Shown one piece after another: positions 46,424 through 55,611 of a stretch of DNA of 64,000 nucleotides. The notes under the pieces are model-generated. The model was not told where the DNA came from. It saw only the letters and a program-made list of their open reading frames with translations, and did no database searches. How positions within the stretch are numbered: the stretch's first letter is position 1; each line of letters starts with the position of its first letter. The DNA is from Candidatus Nitrospira allomarina. Its GTDB lineage: Bacteria > Nitrospirota > Nitrospiria > Nitrospirales > UBA8639. Position numbers and translations under genes: made by a program. The stretch is taken from positions 1,857,001 through 1,921,000 of the forward strand of contig NZ_CP116967.1 in the NCBI RefSeq assembly GCF_032050975.1, given 5' to 3'.

Positions 46424-46684
46424 GTCCGCTTCTCATTAGGTGAAAATGGCTAAATAAAGAAATACAAAAGCCAATATACCCAAAATTAAACAATAAACAC
46501 TATATATAGCGGTAAATTTATCGATAAGGCTCAATATTTAGATTTTGCTTTAGATAGGACGGGGTCCCCTAAATGATCATTCATCAGCAGCGCAACAGCA
46601 GAATATTTAATTCTGAGATCAAAATCTGAAGGAACGTTATGCTTCGGCGCGTAGAAGACATGAAAATTCAGGAATTCACCAGTG

Positions 46685-46882
46685 CTACACGCGGATATCA
46701 ATGAGGCCTGTTGAGCGATCTTTGCGGGGTGGTGGTTCTTCCGAGTGTTGCTCAATATCCTTTTGTTGTTTTTTTCTATTGCGGCTATAAAAACTTCCTT
46801 TTTGGCCCACATCTCCATCCTGGACCGAGGAGGTAGATTGAGGGGCGGAGAGAGTTGGCGGGGGTGGATTGGTGATTTCCAT
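46685..46882 (-). CDS. Possible small hydrophilic, disordered protein
   Basis: 65 codons; the ATG has AAGGTG a few bases upstream. The product is proline-rich at the start (MEITNPPPPTLSAPQ), then highly charged (Lys, Arg, Glu, Gln), without a hydrophobic segment. I recognise no family. It lies alone in a 780-bp interval between GH15 (46423) and amgK (47205). The remaining parts of that interval show no gene, repeat or clear promoter. It may be a chance frame. Confidence 0.35.
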   Translation of the reverse strand: MEITNPPPPTLSAPQSTSSVQDGDVGQKGSFYSRNRKKQQKDIEQHSEEPPPRKDRSTGLIDIRV

Positions 46883-47204
46883 AGAGCACCTTCCATTGTG
46901 GGTGATTATGGTGAATTGTGAGAATTTTCCCTCTCTTAATACTACTTATCGTCAAAACGTTCTCAATCTTAAATGGAGGTATGGATAGAAGGATGGCGCC
47001 TGCACTGTTCCATCCTCCTCGGAGAGATTTTGCCTTTTCGCGTTGAAGCGGCTTCGACGCGCAAGCAGGCAAGCAGGTCGTCATTTGTTGATGTGCGGGT
47101 TTTTTCCCATTGGTACCCTAGGCAGGGGAATTCAGTTGTCAAAATGAGTGTCTCCTATTTCCATTTGATGACAAGAAGTTGGTATGCCCGTATAATCGAA
47201 AGCA

Positions 47205-48314
47205 ATGAAGCCTCAAACTTCCCTGTCTTTGATGGGTGTTGATCTCTCGGGTGTGGCCTCTACTCTCCGTACACATCTCCCATTTCCTGCCCAACTAGAG
47301 CAATGCGTGCCGTTGGCGGGGGATGCTTCGAATCGTCGTTATTACCGGTTGCACCTTTCCATGGCTCCCGTTTCCTCTGTGATTCTGATGAAGTTAGCCG
47401 ATCCGGAAGGGTTTAAAGCTTCTGAGGAGGCCGTAAGTGGAGCCGGGGGAGACGTCACTGAATTGCCGTTCACGAATATTCTGAAACATCTGCAGAAGAA
47501 TGGCGTTCAGGTACCTATGTTATATTTTTACGATGAATCCTGCGGCCTGCTCTATCTCGAAGATTTTGGAGACGTGACGCTGGCCCAAGCATGGCAGGAA
47601 TCTACCCCGGCTATCGGGGAGGATCTATACTGTAAGGCTGTAGATCAGCTCGTTCGGCTTCATCTCCAGGCCTCACATCCTTCCAGTGTCCCCTGTGTGG
47701 CGTTGACAAGATCTTTTGATGTTCCCCTGTATCTCTGGGAGTTTGACCATTTTTTGGAATATGGCATTGTTGCGAGAGAGGGGCCCATGCGTGTCGACGA
47801 CCAAGTGCCGGTTTGCGAGGAATTTCAGAAGATGGCCGAATGGTTAGCCTCGCAACCGCCTGTTTTTACCCATCGTGATTATCATTCCCGCAACTTAATG
47901 GTGGATGGGGAACGGCTTGGCGTCATTGATTTTCAAGATGCCTTGATGGGACCCGTGACATATGATTTGGCCTCTCTGCTGAGGGATTCCTATATCGCTC
48001 TTGATGAAGGGGTAATTGATCGTCTTATTATTCGTTACGTAGAAGCCATGCGCCAGAATCTATCATTTTCGCAACAATCGGCTATGTTATTCCATGATCC
48101 TGAAGCGTTTCGTCGGTTGTTTGACTTCACGAGTATTCAACGCAATCTAAAGGCTGCCGGTCGGTTTGTGTATATTGACCGAGTAAAGGGTAATTCACGC
48201 TTTTTGGCCTCAATTCCCCACACGCTAAAGAATGTTCGTGCCAATTTGGAAAAATATCCTCAACTCCATCGACTGCTCACCCATCTGTCTCCGTATATCT
48301 CTGAATGGCGTTAG
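47205..48314 (+). CDS. amgK: Anomeric sugar kinase of the aminoglycoside phosphotransferase fold (AmgK-like)
   Basis: The protein has 369 residues. GDASNRRYYRL near residue 38, the catalytic loop FTHRDYHSRNLM and the metal loop VIDFQDALMGPVTYDL identify the APH fold. The nucleotidyltransferase gene 10 bp downstream makes the classic AmgK-MurU pair, which salvages MurNAc by anomeric phosphorylation and uridylylation, bypassing de novo UDP-MurNAc synthesis. The sugar specificity is inferred from the pairing. Confidence 0.88.
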   Translation: MKPQTSLSLMGVDLSGVASTLRTHLPFPAQLEQCVPLAGDASNRRYYRLHLSMAPVSSVILMKLADPEGFKASEEAVSGAGGDVTELPFTNILKHLQKNGVQVPMLYFYDESCGLLYLEDFGDVTLAQAWQESTPAIGEDLYCKAVDQLVRLHLQASHPSSVPCVALTRSFDVPLYLWEFDHFLEYGIVAREGPMRVDDQVPVCEEFQKMAEWLASQPPVFTHRDYHSRNLMVDGERLGVIDFQDALMGPVTYDLASLLRDSYIALDEGVIDRLIIRYVEAMRQNLSFSQQSAMLFHDPEAFRRLFDFTSIQRNLKAAGRFVYIDRVKGNSRFLASIPHTLKNVRANLEKYPQLHRLLTHLSPYISEWR

Positions 48315-48324
48315 CTTCTTGCAT

Positions 48325-49059
48325 ATGAAGGCCATGATTTTGGCCGCGGGTCTTGGCACTCGCCTTCGTCCCTTGACCAACACGATTCCCAAACCGTTAT
48401 TGCCGGTTGCGGGGACGCCGCTCATTATTTGGAATTTGTTGTTATTGCGAACATATGGAATTCGGGACGTTATCATCAATCTGCATTATTTAGGTAAAAT
48501 GATCGAAGAAGCGATCGGGGACGGATCCCGCTGGGACATGCAGGTGAAATATTCCCATGAATCAATCCTGTTAGGAACGGGTGGAGGATTAAAAGCGGCT
48601 GAGTGGTTTTTTGAGCAACACCCGTTTTTGGTAATTAATGGGGATACGTTGATCGAGTTGGATGTGAAGAGATTGGTAGAGTTTCATCGGACTCATGGTG
48701 GTGTGGCCACGTTAGTGCTTCGCGACGATCCGCAAGCCGCTCAATGGGGGGCCGTAGATTCGGACGCACAAAATCGTATTTTCAGAATAAATGGTCGGGG
48801 AATGAGCCAAGCTGAATTGCCTGACGCCCTGGTTCAACGGATGTTTGCGGGCGTTCATATTCTCCATCCTTCTGTCCTCCACGATGCCCCTGCGGATAAG
48901 GCGTTTTCCATCATCGACTCCTATACGAATGAGCTTGCGCGGGGTTCCAAAATATTTGGATTTCTTCATACCGACTATTGGTCCGATATTGGAACAGTGG
49001 CACGTTATGCTCAGGCGGAAGCCGATGCCGAGGCCGGAGTGATCTTCCCCAAGACCTAA
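48325..49059 (+). CDS. murU: Nucleotidyltransferase MurU-like (N-acetylmuramate-1-phosphate uridylyltransferase)
   Basis: About 244 residues from ATG 48325, 10 bp after the amgK stop; an in-frame start at 48232 lies inside amgK. The signature MILAAGLGTRLRPLTNTIPKPLLPV, LGTGGGLKAA and FLVINGDTLIELD are those of sugar-1-phosphate nucleotidyltransferases. With AmgK it would give UDP-MurNAc in cell-wall recycling. A mannose- or glucose-1-phosphate enzyme is the alternative if context is ignored. Confidence 0.88.
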   Translation: MKAMILAAGLGTRLRPLTNTIPKPLLPVAGTPLIIWNLLLLRTYGIRDVIINLHYLGKMIEEAIGDGSRWDMQVKYSHESILLGTGGGLKAAEWFFEQHPFLVINGDTLIELDVKRLVEFHRTHGGVATLVLRDDPQAAQWGAVDSDAQNRIFRINGRGMSQAELPDALVQRMFAGVHILHPSVLHDAPADKAFSIIDSYTNELARGSKIFGFLHTDYWSDIGTVARYAQAEADAEAGVIFPKT

Positions 49060-49273
49060 GAAGGGTCGCCTGTTAGGCTGCACAGCATTTCCCCCCATGA
49101 AGAGTTGTCTGGCTGGTGCCGTGAGTGCGTTGGTGAGGAAGTGGCGCCAATAATCGCCCCGCTTTTGAAGGGTTGACGTTAGGGAAACCTTGCCAAAAGA
49201 TATCGATATCGGGTTTATTATCTAAATACTCCCTGTGGTTTTTCCCATTTTTTGCGGCAGGGTGAAGGTAATT

Positions 49274-51220
49274 GTGGCCACTTTTGAACGACTCCATCAC
49301 TTGCTCGAACAGTCTTTGAGAGATTTTCAAGCTGAATCGAGTGACCTTTCCGATACGCAAGAGCAGGAACTCACGCAGGCCCTTCACCGATTGAAGGGCC
49401 GACTCACCCAAATTCTTTCGACAACTTCCGAGCCACCCCCTCTTGCCAATTTACTTTCGGTTCGCGATCAGACGGTTTCGCTTCCCGCTCGGATTACTCT
49501 CCCCGAACCATCTCAGATCCATTTCGTGACTTCCTGTGATGGTACAATCCTCATGGCAAATGAGGTGGGGAGTCATATCCTGGGGATGGATCTGGCAGAA
49601 ATAGGGCAGGTGTCCATTGCCGATTATGTTGCTCATGAGGAATGGAAGATTCTTCGAGGCCATCTTTGTGCGATTGATGCTACTCCGAAGATACTGAATA
49701 GAGTGCTGACAATTCTCCCAACAGGGAGACCATCGCAAAAGATCCTATGTGTGGTCGTGCCCATGCTTGATCAGTCGCAGAAGGTGGTCGCGTGGCATTG
49801 GGGATTGACTCCGGAGGCGGAATCCTCTTCCGTTCAGCCTTTTATCCAATTGGTGAAGAGTCTCGAATCCCAACTAATTGCCGGTCAGAGCGTGGATATG
49901 TGTCTGACGCAGATTTGTGATGGCCTTGTGCGGATTTTTGGTTTTGCTTTTGTGTGGCTGACTACTATGGGAAAGGGATGTGCGCCCCAGTTACGCGCAC
50001 ATGCGATGACTGGGGAGTTTGATTGGGAGACGCAAGGGACTCTGTGGTGGAGCCAGGTTTCGCAGCAAGGGGAGCTAATTCAGGCCTGCGAGGGTTCTGA
50101 AATATCACTACTTTCTCCGTGCTGTCCGTCCACAAGTCCCATGGCCTGGTCTCCGCCTGGATTCCGGTGTCATCAAACCTGGGGTGTCCCACTGGCTTTG
50201 GATGAGGATTGTTTCGGTATGCTGGTGGTGTGTTCTGAAGGTCCACAGCCGGTTGATCCGACGGTGCTTGGGTGGTTGCAAGTATTAGGTTGTGAGATCG
50301 AACGGTTGATGGCACGTGGAAGACAGCTGGATCTTTGGCGATTGCAAAGTGTGGCTATGGGCTCCGTATTTGATCCCGTCTGTGTGACAGATGCGCAAGG
50401 TCGTTTGGAATGGGGGAATGATGCCTATGCGGCCTTGCGTGGTTCCTCGATTCAATCGTTGTTGGGTTCTCCGTTGAATTCGTTCCCTCATGAGGAACTC
50501 CAAGACAGAATGTCCCTGTCAGATCCCTCTGCCCAAGAGTTCAGTTACCTAAAGACCGAGGTGATGCAAACGGGAAGCAATGGCCAATCTCTGGTTTTCG
50601 AGCAAGTGGTTACTCCTTTGCTCAATGATCAGGGGGACCCAATACATTTTGTCGTGATGTTGCATGATGTGACCGCTCGAAAGACACAAGAACTCCTGAT
50701 GAAGCATCATGCCTATTACGATCCGTTAACCGATCTCCCAAATCGAATTATGTTTAAAGATCGCCTAGAACAGTCGTTGGCGCAAGCCAGGCGAAATGGG
50801 ACCTTACTGGCATTATTCTTTTTGGATCTCGATAATTTTAAAACTATCAATGATTATCATGGACATCAAACCGGAGACCGTGTATTGCGTATCGTAGCGG
50901 AGCGGTTAGCAACTTGTGTGCGATCAACCGATACCGTCGCCCGATTGTGCGGGGATGAATTTACCGTTATTCTTCAAGGGCTTGAACATATTCAGGATAT
51001 TCGTCAGGTGGCCCTGAAAATTTTAGAATGTCTTATTCCGCCCATTCGATTGGGAAAAGAAAAAATCCCTATACAGATTAGTATTGGAATTTCCGTCTAT
51101 CCCAAAGATTCCACGGATCCCCATCGGTTGGTGGAAATTGCCGATCAGGCAATGTATCGGGCCAAAGAACGTGGTGGACAGTGCTGGTATTTTGCCACCC
51201 CTGAATGGAATGATGAATAA
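49274..51220 (+). CDS. Diguanylate cyclase with PAS/GAF sensor regions and a CGDEF active site
   Basis: About 648 residues from GTG 49274, with GAAGG upstream; GTG 49235 or 49262 are alternatives. A helical N-terminus is followed by a PAS-like region (HFVTSCDGTILMANEVG), a GAF-like region around 200-350, a second PAS (DPVCVTDAQGRLEWGNDAYAAL) and a C-terminal GGDEF domain. In the latter the signature reads CGDEF (TGC codon at 50948). The allosteric I-site RxxD (RSTD) is intact, eight residues upstream. It would make c-di-GMP from GTP if the Gly-to-Cys change is tolerated. No transmembrane span is present. A c-di-GMP riboswitch lies 7.4 kb downstream in this window. Confidence 0.86.
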   Translation: MATFERLHHLLEQSLRDFQAESSDLSDTQEQELTQALHRLKGRLTQILSTTSEPPPLANLLSVRDQTVSLPARITLPEPSQIHFVTSCDGTILMANEVGSHILGMDLAEIGQVSIADYVAHEEWKILRGHLCAIDATPKILNRVLTILPTGRPSQKILCVVVPMLDQSQKVVAWHWGLTPEAESSSVQPFIQLVKSLESQLIAGQSVDMCLTQICDGLVRIFGFAFVWLTTMGKGCAPQLRAHAMTGEFDWETQGTLWWSQVSQQGELIQACEGSEISLLSPCCPSTSPMAWSPPGFRCHQTWGVPLALDEDCFGMLVVCSEGPQPVDPTVLGWLQVLGCEIERLMARGRQLDLWRLQSVAMGSVFDPVCVTDAQGRLEWGNDAYAALRGSSIQSLLGSPLNSFPHEELQDRMSLSDPSAQEFSYLKTEVMQTGSNGQSLVFEQVVTPLLNDQGDPIHFVVMLHDVTARKTQELLMKHHAYYDPLTDLPNRIMFKDRLEQSLAQARRNGTLLALFFLDLDNFKTINDYHGHQTGDRVLRIVAERLATCVRSTDTVARLCGDEFTVILQGLEHIQDIRQVALKILECLIPPIRLGKEKIPIQISIGISVYPKDSTDPHRLVEIADQAMYRAKERGGQCWYFATPEWNDE

Positions 51221-51853
51221 GCGTTGTTATGGTGTTTCACCCCTCCTGTATTCGTCCAGAAAGCTAAAATCCAGCGATATTCCAGAAAGAATTTTTCTAG
51301 TATCTCATAACGATAACTCCCCCCAAAAATGGATCTTGTTCATGCCTGTGTCAAGGTGACAGTGCCCGTTATGTCTCCTCAACAAAAAAAGACTCATTGA
51401 TCCTATGTATGCTTATCCCGCCCAGGCATCTCTCATCTCTAGGCGCCCCTCAAAAGCGTTGAGGAAATGCCACGATTGTTGAGTAAATGCTGCTTTAGTT
51501 CTGCACCCACCTCTCCTTGGTGTATGGGTTTTATTTAAATCCTCATTTAACATTCCCCTGAGTCCTGTGCCGCATTGTGAGAAGGAATTTAAAGATGGTT
51601 CTTAGCCGGATCATCCCGTGAAATCTCTAACTCTGCAGTAGATCTATGAAATTTGAGGGAATTGGTATGGTCACTTTTCTTCGGGCTGTTCGGAAATGTT
51701 GAGTTTTCCGTCACCGTGACTTCCGACGAGCAGTTCTTCTTGTATTCGGGATATTTCCTGGCCTTGTTTTTGCAATTTTTTATTGTTGTGGACGATCTAT
51801 AAAAGATATTTCACGGGTTATTCGGAGTAGCTGTTGAACAAGGAGTTTGTAAT
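51221..51853. other. Intergenic region upstream of the Pal-like lipoprotein
   Basis: About 630 bp without a convincing gene. Contains a 13-bp near-direct repeat GTTGAGGAAATGC / GTTGAGTAAATGC (51458-51470, 51478-51490), 20 bp apart, and a palindrome GTCACCGTGAC (51710-51720), either of which could be a regulator site. A good AAGGAG ribosome site precedes the next gene. Confidence 0.4.
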
Positions 51854-52597
51854 ATGACTGTTCATTCATGGACCCGCAGAATCTACGTTTGGGTACTAGT
51901 GATCCTGATGATGATGGTCACCGGGTGTGCCCATCGGTCCACACATGGAGTTCATAAGTATGGCAAAAAATCCGGTGCGCCAACTTTGGTGGCCTCGCAG
52001 GGAGATTTTTCAACGGGATCCTCGGAACAAGCATTAAACAAGGAGACGTCCACTGGAGAAGGGTATTTTCCTGAAGGGACAGGAGCGTTGTCCGACCTTC
52101 TTGCGGAAGATCCCTTGATTCGGGAGGACCACACATTCGACTCAGGTCTCACGCCTTCTGACTCTCTCAATGATTATTGGGGTAATCGTACTCGGGCCGA
52201 ACAATTGACCGCACAAAGCGGCTTACGAGATGTGCATTTTGAATTTGATAGTTTTCAACTCAATGAACAAGCTAAGGCGACGTTAGTGGCCAACGCGGAG
52301 TGGCTAAAAGCTCATCCGTATGCTGAGATTACCATTGAAGGACATTGCGATGATCGCGGGACGGCTTCCTATAATCATGTTTTAGGTGAGAAGCGTGCCA
52401 TTCGCACCAAAACCTACCTCACCAGTTTGGGAGTCCCCGGCGAGCGACTTCATGTGATGTCATTCGGCAAGGAGAATCCGGCCTGTTGGGATTCAACCGA
52501 ACCGTGTTTCCAGAAGAATCGGCGCGCTCATCTCGTTCTAGATATTAGTGTGGCATCGACGCCAATGCCTTATGTCGCCGACCGCCGGGATTGGTAG
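51854..52597 (+). CDS. pal: Pal-like OmpA-domain outer-membrane lipoprotein
   Basis: The protein has 247 residues. An N-terminal signal with lipobox MVTGC (Cys25) is followed by a ~90-residue polar linker, then an OmpA/Pal peptidoglycan-binding domain (VHFEFDSFQLNEQAKATL, ITIEGHCDDRGTASYNHVLGEKRA). Pal tethers the outer membrane to peptidoglycan as part of Tol-Pal. The lipoprotein/CpoB-like gene follows after 54 bp, the usual pal-cpoB order, though the linker is longer than in E. coli Pal and tolB is not in the window. Confidence 0.92.
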   Translation: MTVHSWTRRIYVWVLVILMMMVTGCAHRSTHGVHKYGKKSGAPTLVASQGDFSTGSSEQALNKETSTGEGYFPEGTGALSDLLAEDPLIREDHTFDSGLTPSDSLNDYWGNRTRAEQLTAQSGLRDVHFEFDSFQLNEQAKATLVANAEWLKAHPYAEITIEGHCDDRGTASYNHVLGEKRAIRTKTYLTSLGVPGERLHVMSFGKENPACWDSTEPCFQKNRRAHLVLDISVASTPMPYVADRRDW

Positions 52598-52651
52598 AGA
52601 TTTGTTGCCGGGCATGGCCCGTCAATGGTTTGAGAGAGGATTAAAAAGACT

Positions 52652-53074
52652 ATGCTAAGCCCTCATTCATTTTCGTTTCGTTTAAGTGTTCGATTTGTCA
52701 TTATCGGGATGAGTGTGATCTTGGCAGGGTGTGTGGCTCAGCAGGCGGATGTGGTACGAATCAAACGGGAATTAGACGCCAAGATCGGTCAGTTGGATAA
52801 GAGCAAAACATCACTTCAGCAAGCCGTGAGTGAGGCCAATACGGCCTTGGAGAAAGCGAATTCCCTTATTGCCAAGCAGCGGCTAGAGATTCAGGAGTTG
52901 CTGCATGCTCGCGCCGAAGTGATGGACCAAGTTGCTACCTTAAAGGAGACGGACCTCTCTCAGGTTCGTGGAGGGCTTGAAAGCAATCAGAACCAGGTCA
53001 ACGAATTAACAAAAAAAATGGCGCGGTATGACGCGGATATGAAGGAAGTCAAAAACCCAGCTTCAGCAATCTGA
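52652..53074 (+). CDS. Coiled-coil lipoprotein, N-terminal part of a frameshifted CpoB/YbgF-like gene
   Basis: The frame covers 140 codons: a signal peptide with lipobox ILAGC (Cys27), then a continuous coiled coil. The last ~8 residues (NPASAI and preceding) break the heptad pattern. In the next frame the coiled coil continues without interruption (KTQLQQSEPLVHQLRDRLAG...) through to the TPR gene at 53166. Dropping one A from AAAAA at 53051-53055 joins the two into one ~476-residue lipoprotein. This is therefore most likely one gene with a +1 frameshift or a homopolymer error. Confidence 0.75.
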   Translation: MLSPHSFSFRLSVRFVIIGMSVILAGCVAQQADVVRIKRELDAKIGQLDKSKTSLQQAVSEANTALEKANSLIAKQRLEIQELLHARAEVMDQVATLKETDLSQVRGGLESNQNQVNELTKKMARYDADMKEVKNPASAI

Positions 53075-53165
53075 GCCTCTGGTCCATCAACTTCGGGATC
53101 GTTTAGCAGGGGAGGAACAAGTCCTGACAGAGCAAGGAGGTAAGTTAGGCGAGTTCCGGACTTCG

Positions 53166-54083
53166 TTGGTGGATTATCAACAGGTGCTATCTTCTCTTCG
53201 TCAACAAGTTACCCAACATGAGCAGCAGGTCGCAGATTTACGCAGACAACTTGATCTCAAATCTCAACAACGTGATGCCCAGGCGCAGCAAGTTCAGGCA
53301 AATTTTGAAGAGGTTCGGCGAAGTATACAGTCGGTGGTAGGGACGTTAGAAAAATTCAGCGTCACATTCGGGGGGCGATTGGATGAACACGAGCAAAAAC
53401 TCTCTCGCATGGCTGGACAACCCGGGAGCCCCCTTTCCTCAAATGCTTATATGCACGAAAGCCTCGATCCGTCGGCGCGGGGAGGGGTAGGCCGAGATTT
53501 CCTTTCTCAACGCACTCCACTATCGCCTCGGTCGGATGCAATGGCTGGCTCACAATCCCCAAAGGAGAGTTCTCGTCCGGTTGTGACCGGGTCGGTTGCC
53601 GCGTATGCTCCCACATCCCAGCTATCGAGAACGTTGCCGGCTCCGGTAGGGACTTCAGAGGCGGGTTCTTCCCGTCCTGTCGATACCCGAAACGCTCAGG
53701 TGCTATACGACCGGTCGATGTCGCTTCTTCGTCAGGGGAACTTTGCCGAGGCTTCCACTGGGTTTTCGACATTTTTGCGAACATTTGCTGACTCTCCCTT
53801 GGCTTCCAATGCACAATACTGGTTGGGTGAATGTTATTACGGCGAAAGACGGTTTCAAGAAGCCATTGATGAATTTGAACGAGTATTTGCCTTTTACCCT
53901 TCCAGCAATAAAGTGCCGGCATCTCTACTGAAAATCGCCTATTCGCACATGGAATTACGCGAATTACCCATGGCTCGGTCAGTCTTTCAACAACTTGTAC
54001 GAACTCATCCCCAAAGCCCAGAAGCCGAGAAAGCGTATGGTCGTCTACAAGAAGTGAATACCTTCCTCGATAATCCTTCCTAA
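53166..54083 (+). CDS. cpoB: CpoB/YbgF-like TPR protein, C-terminal part of a frameshifted lipoprotein gene
   Basis: 305 codons from TTG 53166, but the frame is open upstream to about 53043 and matches the interrupted lipoprotein before it. A coiled coil (to about residue 90), a Ser/Pro/Gly-rich linker, then three TPR units of the YbgF type (QVLYDRSMSLLRQGNFAEAS, NAQYWLGECYYGERRFQEAI, KVPASLLKIAYSHMELRELP). CpoB coordinates Tol-Pal with cell-wall synthesis at division. No own signal peptide is present, which agrees with the frame being the second half of one lipoprotein. Confidence 0.82.
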   Translation: MVDYQQVLSSLRQQVTQHEQQVADLRRQLDLKSQQRDAQAQQVQANFEEVRRSIQSVVGTLEKFSVTFGGRLDEHEQKLSRMAGQPGSPLSSNAYMHESLDPSARGGVGRDFLSQRTPLSPRSDAMAGSQSPKESSRPVVTGSVAAYAPTSQLSRTLPAPVGTSEAGSSRPVDTRNAQVLYDRSMSLLRQGNFAEASTGFSTFLRTFADSPLASNAQYWLGECYYGERRFQEAIDEFERVFAFYPSSNKVPASLLKIAYSHMELRELPMARSVFQQLVRTHPQSPEAEKAYGRLQEVNTFLDNPS

Positions 54084-54524
54084 GCTTCCAATTTTTCCAG
54101 TGTCGTTTTTATTGTCGTTGGCTCCTGGAGTCTACTCTGAGTTTGTCACCTGTGCTGACTCACCGCGGTATTCTTTTCTGAGGGAGGAAGTCTCCCTGCA
54201 CCGTTTCTTACCTATACCGGCCAGCCGTTGGTTTGAATCCATTTGAGGAAGATATGAGGCAGAAGGTGGAAAACGGAGGCGGAAGGTCAACGCTCGTTCC
54301 CTCGTATCATCATGCCCGACATTGTTTATCGGTCGTCCATCTTAAGAAGACGAAAAGAGGAAAGGGGATACCTTTTCCGATGGACCTCTGATGCCGATCT
54401 GAGGGGATGAGGGAAAGAGATTGCGGAATATTCAGGGCCAGGCGCCGGAATGAAAGCATTAATTTGTCGGGTGACGGGAGGGTATGAGATGCTAGAAGGA
54501 AGGCGTCAACAGATCGTTGGATAG
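54084..54524. other. Intergenic stretch without a recognisable gene
   Basis: About 440 bp between the convergent cpoB-like and DUF362 genes. No convincing open frame, RNA gene or terminator with T-run was seen. Confidence 0.4.
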
Positions 54525-55556
54525 TCAAAGCTTAGATGAACGAAGGCCTTGGTGGGCGGGGATCTCCGGGACCAGGGCGAAAGGGCGGTGTACTGATCGC
54601 CAAGATTCTCCGCGTTGTTCAATCAGCGATTCGTGAATAGGACCTAACCACTGGTCGGCTTTTCGAAGGTATTCGATTTTATCTGGATTGATTCCCATAA
54701 TCCGGCAGCAAGTGGCATCGACGGCCGGAAGATTCCTTCCCATGACCAGGACTCCGGATTGGACAGGTGTCCCCATTATCGGACCATCCCCTTCCATTCC
54801 GATTATGCCGTCGACAATGGCGAACTGAGGCTTGAGCGTCGCATTGATATCCAAAATGGACTGCGGGATTCCAGCCTGGTGTAACACATTCTTCGGCCAT
54901 CCGTAATAATTTCCAGGCATCACGCCAAAAAAATTTTTCATGGACAGGGTCGCACCAGCCCAATGGTGCGTTTTCATCTTGGCCAGCGAGACAACCCAAT
55001 CGACCTCCTTGACTATTCGAGGAAGGGTCAATGAGGCCATCCTTGTCTGACCACCCAGGTTAGGCATAACAACCCCCTCCATTGTATTCAGATCTCGAAA
55101 GGAGATGTGATCTTCGTACAGCACATCTGCCAAGCCGGATTCCTCTAAGACTAAAAGCGTATCGTGGCGATGTCCTGGCCCTTCACCTACGACGACAGAC
55201 GTCGCACCCAGGGAAAGGAATGCCTCGACGGTTCCTCGTACGACCAAAGGATGGGTATTGATATGCGATAACGATTGATGTGGCTCAACCAAATTCGGTT
55301 TTAACAAAATGCGTTTGCCTTTGATCTCTAATGGAGTGATTCCCAATTCTTGGAACCCTTGGCGAATGAGATTCGCCAAGTCTGTATTATATGTTTCCGC
55401 ATGACCGATGAACGTGTGAGCGGTTAGCCGAGGGGCTGCCAACCAATGAAGCAGGGAAAACCCTGAAACAGCTAATCCCCCTCCGACCAAACAGGCCTGC
55501 AGCAATTGCCTTCTGGAAAGCGTTGGCTGTCCTGTGTGTGTGGGTGGAGTGATCAT
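54525..55556 (-). CDS. DUF362 domain protein with Tat-type signal
   Basis: The protein has 343 residues. An N-terminal twin-arginine-like motif (LSRRQLLQACL) followed by a hydrophobic stretch points to Tat export, possibly membrane-anchored. The DUF362 core is clear: ILLKPNLVEP, VVVGEGPGH, WVVSLAKMKTHHWAGATLSMKNFFGVMPG and AIVDGIIGMEGDGP. The biochemical role of the family is not established; many members occur with Fe-S proteins, but no CxxC cluster is seen here. It starts 55 bp downstream of the prenyltransferase-like gene on the same strand and may be co-transcribed. Confidence 0.88.
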   Translation of the reverse strand: MITPPTHTGQPTLSRRQLLQACLVGGGLAVSGFSLLHWLAAPRLTAHTFIGHAETYNTDLANLIRQGFQELGITPLEIKGKRILLKPNLVEPHQSLSHINTHPLVVRGTVEAFLSLGATSVVVGEGPGHRHDTLLVLEESGLADVLYEDHISFRDLNTMEGVVMPNLGGQTRMASLTLPRIVKEVDWVVSLAKMKTHHWAGATLSMKNFFGVMPGNYYGWPKNVLHQAGIPQSILDINATLKPQFAIVDGIIGMEGDGPIMGTPVQSGVLVMGRNLPAVDATCCRIMGINPDKIEYLRKADQWLGPIHESLIEQRGESWRSVHRPFALVPEIPAHQGLRSSKL

Positions 55557-55611
55557 CGAAATATTTCTTGCCTATTCAGTTTCAGTGGCAAGTAGAAGAA
55601 GCAGGCATTTC

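Noticed and set aside
46531-46896. 121-codon minus-strand frame between GH15 and amgK
   Set aside because: No coding character; the smaller frame 46685-46882 with a ribosome site is the better candidate.
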